Shown here in pieces: positions 58,316-64,000 of a DNA stretch of 64,000 nucleotides. The stretch is from Kribbella albertanoniae (GTDB taxonomy: Bacteria; Actinomycetota; Actinomycetes; Propionibacteriales; Kribbellaceae), in NCBI RefSeq assembly GCF_004348455.1, contig NZ_SMKA01000017.1:1-64000 (forward strand), written 5' to 3'. The stretch's first letter is position 1. Every line of letters starts with the position of its first letter. Made by a program: the position numbers and the translations under genes. A model generated the notes under the pieces. That model saw nothing but the letters and a program-made list of their open reading frames with translations. It made no database searches and was not told the DNA's origin.

Positions 58316-59266
58316 ATGGCACACGACGTGAGCCCGACCGCGCGGACGCTGACGGTGCTCGAACTGATCCAGAACCGCCCGGGCATCACCGCCGAGCAGC
58401 TGGGCGACAAGCTCGGCGTCTCCGAACGCGCCGCCCGCCGGTACGTCGCGATCCTGCGCGAGGCCGAGATCCCGATCGAGTCCGTCCGCGGCCCGTACGG
58501 CGGTTATCGCGTCGGCCGCGGCCTGCGGCTGCCGCCCCTGATGTTTAGCACCACTGAAGCGCTCGGCCTGGTGATGGCCGTGCTCGAGGGACCGCGCGGT
58601 GCCGATGATCCGGTGGAGAGCGCACTCGGCAAGATCATCCGCGTCCTCCCGGAATCGATCGCCCGCACGACCGATGCGGTCCGCAAGGTGAGCACTCGCG
58701 CCGCCGATCCAGGGATCCGCGCCCCGGAGCCGGCGATCACCGCAGCACTCGTCTCAGCCAGCACCGAGCGACGCCGCATCGTGATCGACTACAGCCTCCG
58801 CCCCGACAAGGTCACCCCGATGGACGTCGACCCGTGGGCGGTCGTCGTACGGCGTGGTCGTTGGTATCTGCTGTGCTGGTCACATGCGAAGGAAGCGCAG
58901 CGTGTGCTCCGGGTAGACAAGGTGCGAGGTGTCGAGGAGACCGGCGGCGAGTTCTGCACGCCTGACGACCTGGACCCGCTGGCGGTCGTCGAAGAGCATC
59001 TCGCGATGGGCTGGAAGTACCCGATCGACATCGTCATCGACGCGCCGATCGATCAGGTCCGGCACCGGATCGCCCCGAGCATGGGCCGGCTGGAGGCGAT
59101 CTCGGACACTCAGACCCGGCTGCTGGCGAGCACCAGCGAGCCGCTCTGGTACATCGGCAAGCTCGCGGAGCTGGACGCGCCGTTCCGGATCCTCGGTTCG
59201 CCGGAAATACAGGAAGCGTCCCGGGATCTCGGGCGACGATTGCTGGAGGCAAGTAACAGTGCGTGA
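58316..59266 (+). CDS. WYL-domain transcriptional regulator (HTH_11)
   Basis: Regulator of 316 residues. Residues 8-62 form an HTH_11 winged helix (LELIQNRPGITAEQLGDKLG then SERAARRYVAILREAEIPIE). The WYL domain spans about 140-215 and includes VDPWAVVVRRGRWYLLCWSH, and a WCX-like C-terminal part follows. Such proteins (PafBC, Sll7009-type) sense nucleic acids or nucleotides and often respond to DNA damage. GAAGGGA lies before the ATG. The stop overlaps the next gene by 8 nt. Targets are unknown. Confidence 0.9.
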   Translation: MAHDVSPTARTLTVLELIQNRPGITAEQLGDKLGVSERAARRYVAILREAEIPIESVRGPYGGYRVGRGLRLPPLMFSTTEALGLVMAVLEGPRGADDPVESALGKIIRVLPESIARTTDAVRKVSTRAADPGIRAPEPAITAALVSASTERRRIVIDYSLRPDKVTPMDVDPWAVVVRRGRWYLLCWSHAKEAQRVLRVDKVRGVEETGGEFCTPDDLDPLAVVEEHLAMGWKYPIDIVIDAPIDQVRHRIAPSMGRLEAISDTQTRLLASTSEPLWYIGKLAELDAPFRILGSPEIQEASRDLGRRLLEASNSA

Positions 59267-59549
59267 GCTGGAGTTCAGCGGAGAGATCTGGTTCTGGCGC
59301 GGGCCGGCGCCGTGGTACTTCATCACGGTCCCCGAAGAGGAATGCGCCTACCTGGAAGCCGAGTCCGGCTTCGTCAGCTACGGCTGGGGGATGATCCCGG
59401 TCACCGCCGAGATCGGCGCCAGCACCTGGGAAACCTCTCTGTTCCCGAAGGACGGCAACTACATCGTCCCCATCAAGGCCGCGGTCCGCCGAGCCGAGTC
59501 CCTCGACGACGGCGACGCCCCCACCGTCCGCCTCCGCATCCGCACCTGA
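59259..59549 (+). CDS. DUF1905 family protein
   Basis: Small soluble protein of 96 residues whose pattern (LEFSGEIWFWRGPAPWYFIT, then VSYGWGMIPVTAEIGASTWE and SLFPKDGNYIVPIKAAVRRA) fits the DUF1905 beta-barrel family. Function is unknown; in related proteins it is sometimes joined to a YdeI-like domain. The GTG at 59259 is supported by GGAGG ten nt upstream and overlaps the WYL stop by 8 nt, so it is translated from the same message and may act with the regulator. Confidence 0.82.
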   Translation: MRELEFSGEIWFWRGPAPWYFITVPEEECAYLEAESGFVSYGWGMIPVTAEIGASTWETSLFPKDGNYIVPIKAAVRRAESLDDGDAPTVRLRIRT

Positions 59550-59610
59550 CAAAAACTGTCGGAGGCGCCAGCTACTGTCACGGACACGCTCAAGTCCGAG
59601 GAGAGATGAC

Positions 59611-60165
59611 ATGACTACGCTGACTGATCGGCCGAATACGGCGTTGCTGGTGATCGACGTGCAGACCGGTGTTGTCTCCGGCGCGCATGAGCGTGATCAG
59701 GTGGTTGCGAACATCAACACCGCGATCGACGCGGCCCGCACGCAGGGTGTGCCGGTGATCTGGATCCAGCACTCGAGCGAGAATCTGGTGAAGGACAGCG
59801 AGGCGTGGCAGTTCGTTCCTGAGCTCAAACCTGACGCCTCGGAGGCGCTCGTTCCGAAGACCTTCCCGGACTCGTTCGAGGACACCGAGCTCGAGTCCGT
59901 ACTGGCGGCCGGCGGTATCGGCCGGGTGTTCATCACCGGCGCGCAGACCGACGAGTGCATCCGCTCAACCCTGCACGGCGCGATCACGCGTGGCTACGAC
60001 GTCACGCTCGTCTCCGACGCCCACACCACCGAGGACCTCTCCGAGTACGGCGCTCCGACCCCGGACAAGGTGATCGCCCACACCAACCTCTACTGGCAGT
60101 ACCACCGAGCACCGGGTCGCGCTGCGGGCGTCCAATCAGCTGCCGAGTTGTCGTTCACCAGTTGA
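59611..60165 (+). CDS. Isochorismatase-family cysteine hydrolase
   Basis: Hydrolase of 184 residues. The triad is Asp16 (LLVIDVQTG), Lys83 (VPKTFPDSF) and Cys116 (GAQTDECIRSTLHGA), with the usual cis-peptide region before Cys. The fold holds isochorismatases, nicotinamidases and N-carbamoyl amidases; sequence alone does not choose between them, though lack of the metal site His pair argues against nicotinamidase. Its 3' end overlaps the convergent HAD gene by 11 nt. GAGGAGA precedes the ATG at 59611. Confidence 0.9.
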   Translation: MTTLTDRPNTALLVIDVQTGVVSGAHERDQVVANINTAIDAARTQGVPVIWIQHSSENLVKDSEAWQFVPELKPDASEALVPKTFPDSFEDTELESVLAAGGIGRVFITGAQTDECIRSTLHGAITRGYDVTLVSDAHTTEDLSEYGAPTPDKVIAHTNLYWQYHRAPGRAAGVQSAAELSFTS

Positions 60166-60814
60166 GTTCGTCGAGGCTGGCGATCCGCCGTACGCCGATG
60201 TCGGCGTGCTGACCGGACCTCGCCAGCAGGACGGCCCCCATGCCGACAGCGAGCGCTCCGTGGATGTCGTTCGTGAGTGAGTCGCCGACCATCAGTGCCT
60301 GATCGGGCTCGACCCCGATCAGCGTCAACGCCTGCCGGAACGCCCGCGGGTCGGGCTTCCCGGCAGGCAGGTCCTCGGACGAGATGAATCGGTCGATCTC
60401 CGCGGTGAGCCTGAAGCGGTCGAGCTTCTGCTGCTGGTGGGCCGAGTTCCCGTTGGTGAAGACCACCACGTGCAGGCCGGCGGCGCGAGCCCGTCGTACT
60501 GCGGGGACGGCATCGTCGTACAGCCGCCAGCCAGCCTCATACCGCCACAGATAGCCGTCGAAGATCGCATCAATCTCAGTGTCGTCGCCGTGCAGACCGA
60601 GGAACTCGCGCACCCGAGCACGCCGCTGCTCGTCGAACGTCAGTTCCCGGCGCTGATAACGGCGATAGTGCCGGTCGGAAACCACTGCCCAGCGCTCGGC
60701 GACATCAGGCCCCTTGATCCCGTACTGCGCGGCCCAGTCGACCACCGCCAGGGCCGCCGCGTGCTCTTGTTCGACCAGGGTGCCGTCGAGATCGAACAAC
60801 ACTGCCTTGAGCAC
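60155..60814 (-). CDS. HAD superfamily hydrolase (phosphatase)
   Basis: HAD-like phosphatase of 219 residues. Motif I is LFDLDGTLVEQ with Asp8/Asp10; motif II is VVFTNGN near 118; motif III Lys is in AGKPDPRAF near 152; motif IV is LMVGDSLTNDIHGA near 177. A helical C1 cap lies at about 18-85, as in phosphoglycolate- or YjjG-like enzymes. Substrate is unknown; such phosphatases often clean up odd nucleotides or sugar phosphates. The ATG at 60814 is 37 nt before the stop of the AKR gene, so both may share a transcript. Confidence 0.9.
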   Translation of the reverse strand: MLKAVLFDLDGTLVEQEHAAALAVVDWAAQYGIKGPDVAERWAVVSDRHYRRYQRRELTFDEQRRARVREFLGLHGDDTEIDAIFDGYLWRYEAGWRLYDDAVPAVRRARAAGLHVVVFTNGNSAHQQQKLDRFRLTAEIDRFISSEDLPAGKPDPRAFRQALTLIGVEPDQALMVGDSLTNDIHGALAVGMGAVLLARSGQHADIGVRRIASLDELNW

Positions 60815-60851
60815 GCGGCGCCTCCAGATCAGTCAGCCGGATCAGATCGGT

Positions 60852-61706
60852 TCAGCTAGACGGTACGGCGTCCAGCGCGGCGATGTCGGTGGGGGAGAGG
60901 TGGATGAATTCGGCGGTCAGGTTCTCCGCCAGGTGCTGCACGCTGCTCGTGCCGGGAATCGCGAGCATGTGCTCACCGCGGCTCAGCGTCCACGCGAGCC
61001 GGATCTGGGCCGGTGTCGCGTCATGTGCCACAGCGATCTGCTGCACCACGTCGGGGGTGTTGACTCCGCCGGTCTCACGAGACGCCCCGGCCAATGCGAA
61101 GTACGGGACGTAGGCGACACCCTGCTCGCCACAAAGCCGGACGAGTTCGTCATTGACCCGCCCGAACCCCACGCCGTACCGGTTCTGAACGGCGACGACC
61201 GGCGCGATCTCCTGCGCCTGGGCGAGATGGTGCACCTTGATGTTCGACAACCCGAGTCCGCGGATGAGGCCCTTGTCCCGCAACTCCGCCAGTACGCCGA
61301 AGTGCTCGGCCACCGACTCCAGCCCTTGCTGGCGCAGGTAGACGACATCGAGCGTGTCCCGGCCGAGATCGCGCAGTTCGCGCTCCACCAGCCCCGGCAA
61401 TTCGTCCGGGCGCGCCAGCGGACGGTCCAGCGCCCCGACCTTGGTCGCGATCACCACGTCACCGTCGTACGACGTCAACGCCTCCCGGACGGCCTCGTTG
61501 GCCCACCGCAAACACTCCATCTCCCGCACATTGTCGGACGGCGAAATCGTCGGATAGAACGCGGCCGTGTCCAGGTGATTCACGCCCAGCTCGACCGCTC
61601 GCCGTACCAGCGAGACAGCCTTCGCCCGGACCTCGCTGCCGGAGCCGGGCCCCGCCAGCCGCTTCGTACCGAACCCGACCCGCCGCACACCCTGCCAAAA
61701 CTCCAC
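60852..61706 (-). CDS. Aldo/keto reductase
   Basis: AKR of 284 residues. Catalytic Asp lies in HLDTAAFYPT (D about 47, Tyr about 52), Lys in VIATKVGA near 86, and VVYLRQQG takes the place of the usual His-bearing LxH segment, so the His is missing. GLGLSNIKVHHL and LAIPGTSSVQHLAENL are typical cofactor regions. The change at the His position may alter activity. The GTG at 61706 follows GAGGTG at seven nt. A longer frame upstream runs through the AT-rich leader and FemAB gene antisense and is rejected. Confidence 0.86.
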   Translation of the reverse strand: MEFWQGVRRVGFGTKRLAGPGSGSEVRAKAVSLVRRAVELGVNHLDTAAFYPTISPSDNVREMECLRWANEAVREALTSYDGDVVIATKVGALDRPLARPDELPGLVERELRDLGRDTLDVVYLRQQGLESVAEHFGVLAELRDKGLIRGLGLSNIKVHHLAQAQEIAPVVAVQNRYGVGFGRVNDELVRLCGEQGVAYVPYFALAGASRETGGVNTPDVVQQIAVAHDATPAQIRLAWTLSRGEHMLAIPGTSSVQHLAENLTAEFIHLSPTDIAALDAVPSS

Positions 61707-61733
61707 GGACTTGCACCTCGCAATTTCAGCTGA

Positions 61734-61832
61734 TATGTTTATTGATAGGAATGCATTTCCATTCCATTTGGGCATTCGCTCAGAATAAAACAGAAATTGA
61801 TTCCAGTCCACCCTTTCCGGGTGGATTTTTTG
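61734..61832 (+). ncRNA. AT-rich leader or small RNA ahead of FemAB-like gene
   Basis: This stretch is far more AT-rich than anything around it. TTGCAC (61711-61716), a 17-bp spacer and TATGTT (61734-61739) form a promoter-like pair. About 15 nt later GGAATG/CATTCC can form a small hairpin (61748-61765), and an intrinsic terminator ends the unit. It could be a free small RNA of about 85 nt or a transcription attenuator for the FemAB-like gene 100 nt downstream. No known riboswitch was recognised. Confidence 0.4.
61807..61831 (+). terminator. Intrinsic terminator in FemAB leader
   Basis: TCCACCC (61807-61813), loop TTTCC and GGGTGGA (61819-61825) followed by six T: a textbook Rho-independent terminator, unusual for this genome. 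No plus-strand gene lies upstream, so it must end a leader or small RNA. Confidence 0.75.
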
Positions 61833-61936
61833 TTGCCCCGACGCCTGGCCCCGTCCGGCGGATCTCCAGCCCACGTGTGACTTTTCGGCGCTCCGCACCG
61901 TCTCTACTGGTAGAGGCGATCGCTGGGGAGGCACTT

Positions 61937-63088
61937 GTGAGGACCGAAGTCCGGACACGTTCGGAAGTACTGGAGATCGGAGTAATCGCTCCGGAGGAAT
62001 ACCACCCGCTGGCCGACATCCACGGCGGCCGGAGCTTTCTCCAAGTGGCATCCTGGGCCGACGTGAAAACGGAGTGGAGCTCTGAATTACTGGCCTGGCG
62101 CGACAGCGACGGTTCAGCCGTCGGCACCACGCTCGTGCTGTACCGCCGGCTCCCGGGCGTCTCCCGCTGGTACGCCTACCTCCCAGAAGGCCCCGACATC
62201 GACTGGGCCGATCCCCGACTCGAACGCTGGCTGGATCCGCTCCTCGAGCACCTGGACCGGCGCCAGGTCTTCGCAGTCCGATTAGGGCCGCCCGCCGTAC
62301 TGAAACGCTGGCAGGCTTCAACCCTCAAGAACTCAGTACGACGGGGACGCCGCGTCGACGACGTACTTCCGGATGTCGTCGAGCCGGTCGGATCCTCGGT
62401 CGCCGAGCGCTTGCGCGACCTAGGCTGGAGTCGCGGTGGCGAGGAGGGAACGGGCGGCGACGCTCAGCCGCGGTACCTGTTCCAGGTCCCGATCAGCGGC
62501 CGGACACCTGCGGAGCTGTGGGCCGGCCTGAGCAAGGAGTGGAAGCGCAACATCCAGAAGGCCGAGAAGTCCGGGATCGAGATCCGGCAAGGCACAGAGA
62601 GCGATCTCCCCGCGTTCTTCGAATTGCTCCAGACCACCGAGCATCGCAACGGCTTCCGCCTCGGGCGCAGCCTGGCCTACTACCAGCGGCAGTACCGCGT
62701 GATGAACGCCGAGCGACCCGGGCGAATGCGTCTCTACCTCTCCACCTGGCACGGCGAAGTGCTGGCCGCACACACGATGAACGTCGTCGGCCGGCGAGTC
62801 TGGTACCAGTCCGGCGCCTCCGCCAACCACCATCGCGACGTACGCCCGAGCCACATCCTGCAATGGCGGATGATGACCGACGCCCAGCAACTAGGCGCCG
62901 ATCGCTACGACATGCGCGGTGTCTCCGACTCACTCGACCCCGAAGACCGAGCCTTCGGCCTACTCCGCTGGAAACTCGGCACCGGCGGCGAACTAGTCCA
63001 AACAGTCGGCGAATGGGAACGCGCCCTCCCCGGCCCCATCAACCAACTGCTCCTCCGCGCAATGACCCGCTACCGCACCCGCGGCTGA
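61937..63088 (+). CDS. FemAB/FemX-like peptidyltransferase (GNAT fold)
   Basis: Protein of 383 residues with two GNAT-like halves, as in FemXAB enzymes that add amino acids from aminoacyl-tRNA to the peptidoglycan peptide, or in related lipid-II ligases. Recognised by FLQVASWADVKTEWSSELLA near 36, SVRRGRRVDDV near 135, AGLSKEWKRNIQKAEKSGIE near 197 (the K-R-N-I-x-K-A motif) and the C-terminal WYQSGASANHHRDVRPSHIL and YDMRGVSD region. The GTG at 61937 follows GGGGAGG, with the open frame further up crossing the terminator and not taken as coding. Donor amino acid is unknown. Its end overlaps the CPT-like gene by 50 nt. Confidence 0.85.
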   Translation: MRTEVRTRSEVLEIGVIAPEEYHPLADIHGGRSFLQVASWADVKTEWSSELLAWRDSDGSAVGTTLVLYRRLPGVSRWYAYLPEGPDIDWADPRLERWLDPLLEHLDRRQVFAVRLGPPAVLKRWQASTLKNSVRRGRRVDDVLPDVVEPVGSSVAERLRDLGWSRGGEEGTGGDAQPRYLFQVPISGRTPAELWAGLSKEWKRNIQKAEKSGIEIRQGTESDLPAFFELLQTTEHRNGFRLGRSLAYYQRQYRVMNAERPGRMRLYLSTWHGEVLAAHTMNVVGRRVWYQSGASANHHRDVRPSHILQWRMMTDAQQLGADRYDMRGVSDSLDPEDRAFGLLRWKLGTGGELVQTVGEWERALPGPINQLLLRAMTRYRTRG

Positions 63089-63671
63089 AGAACCCACCCG
63101 CCTCGGCAGTTTTGACGACGGCCGCGGCGCGTCCCTCCGGCGTGAGGACGGACGAGTCCAGCCGGAGGTCGAAGTGACCGTCCAGACCTATCCCGTGATG
63201 CCCGCGCGCATTGCCGAGATGCCGCCCATGGTTGCGCTCCAACTCGCGCGCCTCGATCACCTCAAGCGGCGCCTCGACCGCAACCCAGTAGACCGCTCTC
63301 CCTTCCAGCGCGTGCCGCCAGGCCGGCACGATCGATTCGTCCACCGGCATGTCGTCAAGGATGACGTGGTTCCCTGCATCCAGCAGCGCCAGTACGGCGG
63401 CGCGCATCCCGGCGAACATTCGCCGGCCCGCATCGCCGTAGTGGGTCACGATCCGCGGCTTCCCATCCGGATCGCTCAGCGTCTCCTGCCAGAACCCAGG
63501 TCCCGGCCCCCGTCGATGGCCGCCCCAGTCCGCCGGGAACATGTCGTAGAAGTGATCCAGGCCGACCAGCAGATAGGGCTCGGGCAGCACGAGCTGCAAC
63601 TGCTTCGCGGTGCTCGACTTCCCAGCACTCGACGTACCGATGAGGGCAATCAACCTGCCGTCGTCCTTCAC
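63039..63671 (-). CDS. Chloramphenicol-phosphotransferase-like P-loop kinase
   Basis: P-loop protein of 210 residues. Walker A is LIALIGTSSAGKSSTAKQL near 6-24. The catalytic Asp may be in GLDHFYDMFP near 39, and VILDDMPVD and RELERNHGRHLGNARGHH (lid Arg region) follow. This is the CPT family, in which some members phosphorylate chloramphenicol and others act on unknown hydroxyl groups. It is longer than CPT (about 178 residues) through a basic, Gly-rich C-terminal tail, coded in the stretch overlapping the FemAB gene. The GTG at 63671 follows GGCAGG; another GTG five codons upstream is possible. Drug resistance is not implied by sequence alone. Confidence 0.8.
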   Translation of the reverse strand: MKDDGRLIALIGTSSAGKSSTAKQLQLVLPEPYLLVGLDHFYDMFPADWGGHRRGPGPGFWQETLSDPDGKPRIVTHYGDAGRRMFAGMRAAVLALLDAGNHVILDDMPVDESIVPAWRHALEGRAVYWVAVEAPLEVIEARELERNHGRHLGNARGHHGIGLDGHFDLRLDSSVLTPEGRAAAVVKTAEAGGFFSRGCGSGSLRGGAVG

Positions 63672-63706
63672 CCTGCCATCATCCACCAGATTCCGGGGGT
63701 AGTGAC

Positions 63707-63751
63707 GTGTGGGCAAGTTGAGTGTGCAACCAGCCCACAAGCAGCCCACAC
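63707..63751. repeat. GTGTGGGC/GCCCACAC inverted repeats
   Basis: GTGTGGGC at 63707-63714 is matched by GCCCACAC at 63744-63751, with an extra GCCCACA at 63733-63739. They stand between the divergent CPT-like and HNH-like genes and could be operator sites or a hairpin. Confidence 0.45.
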
Positions 63752-63815
63752 TTTCCTTGTATATAAAGGGTTCTGAGCTCGAAAAATGTCGGTGGAGGTG
63801 GCTAGGCTTTGGGGT

Positions 63816-64000
63816 ATGGAGATCTTGGCGATGCCCCCGGTGTACACCCAGAGCGTCAGCGAACTGCTGACGCGCCTGGACACCATTCAGGCTGCCAAGG
63901 CCCTGCTGAAGACCGACGAGCTGCAGACCATGGGCCGACTGGAAGAGATGGGCGCCGCCCAGGAGCTGGGCGCCCGAGACACCATCGAACTGGTCTCGGA
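63816..64000 (+). CDS. DUF222/HNH endonuclease-like protein (partial, 5' end)
   Basis: Only the first 61 codons are inside the window; the frame is open to the edge. MEILAMPPVYTQSVSELLTR and the Ala/Leu/Glu-rich helices that follow resemble the N-terminal DUF222 region of the many HNH-motif proteins of soil actinobacteria; the HNH motif itself would be beyond the window. The ATG at 63816 is chosen because TAGGCT stands seven nt before it, giving a leaderless start; an in-frame ATG at 63786 is the alternative. Function is not established for this family. Confidence 0.65.
   Translation, partial: MEILAMPPVYTQSVSELLTRLDTIQAAKALLKTDELQTMGRLEEMGAAQELGARDTIELVS

Noticed and set aside
61742-61936. 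N-terminal extension of the FemAB-like protein
   Set aside because: The frame is open but crosses an intrinsic terminator and AT-rich leader, its residues do not look like the family, and a GTG with GGGGAGG at 61937 gives the expected start.
63039-63671. Reading the CPT-like gene as proven chloramphenicol resistance
   Set aside because: The P-loop family is broad and many members act on other substrates; no residue seen here fixes the drug.
1-64000. CRISPR arrays, tRNA, rRNA, insertion sequences, prophage or conjugation genes
   Set aside because: No repeat-spacer pattern, tRNA-like cloverleaf, transposase, integrase or phage structural gene was recognised on either strand. The absence is by eye, not by a covariance or profile search.

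Overview
This is high-GC actinobacterial DNA. Pointers are SepH (an actinobacterial division protein), DUF5998, DUF2630, DUF3558-like and LppU-like families, a PrpE-type acyl-CoA synthetase, many GTG starts, many 4-nt ATGA/GTGA gene overlaps and several leaderless-looking starts. Codon style and gene content suggest a soil member of the Propionibacteriales such as Kribbella; that is inference, not proof. I see no rRNA, tRNA, CRISPR array, transposase or prophage. The window holds about 56 genes, densely packed, and no gene-free stretch exceeds 300 bases.

Layout. 1-9.5 kb: DUF2630 protein, FetB-type permease, acyl-CoA synthetase, ion-transporter permease, a Pat-like GNAT/acyl-CoA-synthetase fusion, DUF2087 regulator, P1 and S66 peptidases. 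9.6-17.1 kb: an ABC ATPase/FtsX-type permease pair, DUF5998 and phosphodiesterase genes preceded by two perfect DnaA boxes, a secreted subtilase, thymidine kinase and a rhodanese. 17.1-20.9 kb: an AbiEi/DUF559 gene with a roughly 105-bp inverted-repeat element at each end, two secreted proteins of unknown substrate and a GNAT.

21.0-33.2 kb is a self-contained carbohydrate locus. A plus-strand operon encodes a sugar ABC importer, a uronate-dehydrogenase-like SDR, a mannonate-dehydratase-type enolase-superfamily enzyme, a ROK repressor and a GNAT. It converges on a minus-strand operon encoding a 1,280-residue secreted beta-helix enzyme and a Gfo/Idh/MocA dehydrogenase. Both operons start from the same perfectly conserved 30-bp operator/promoter (21010-21039 and 33210-33239), so the locus looks like one regulon: extracellular cleavage, import, then uronate/aldonate catabolism.

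33.2-41.7 kb: an MFS/TetR pair with two 19-bp operators, a small unknown gene behind a leaderless 12-codon reading frame containing six consecutive Cys codons (a candidate cysteine-sensing attenuator), sepH, pepN, an aldo/keto reductase and yaaA. 41.8-46.3 kb: a probable specialised-secretion gene pair, two duplicated lipoproteins and a secreted HNH nuclease. 46.3-64 kb: DUF389 and APC membrane proteins, MFS exporter, rhomboid protease, PLP dehydratase, PrpE, small SDR/OsmC/hydrolase genes, LppU-like protein, WYL regulator, isochorismatase-type hydrolase, HAD phosphatase, AKR, FemAB-like transferase behind an AT-rich leader with a strong terminator, a CPT-like kinase, and the start of a probable DUF222/HNH protein at the edge.

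The most notable signals are the poly-Cys leader with an RNA segment complementary to it beside the next gene's ribosome site, the 30-bp operator shared by two convergent operons, the family of about 100-bp elements made of inverted 22-25-bp units, and the tandem DnaA boxes.
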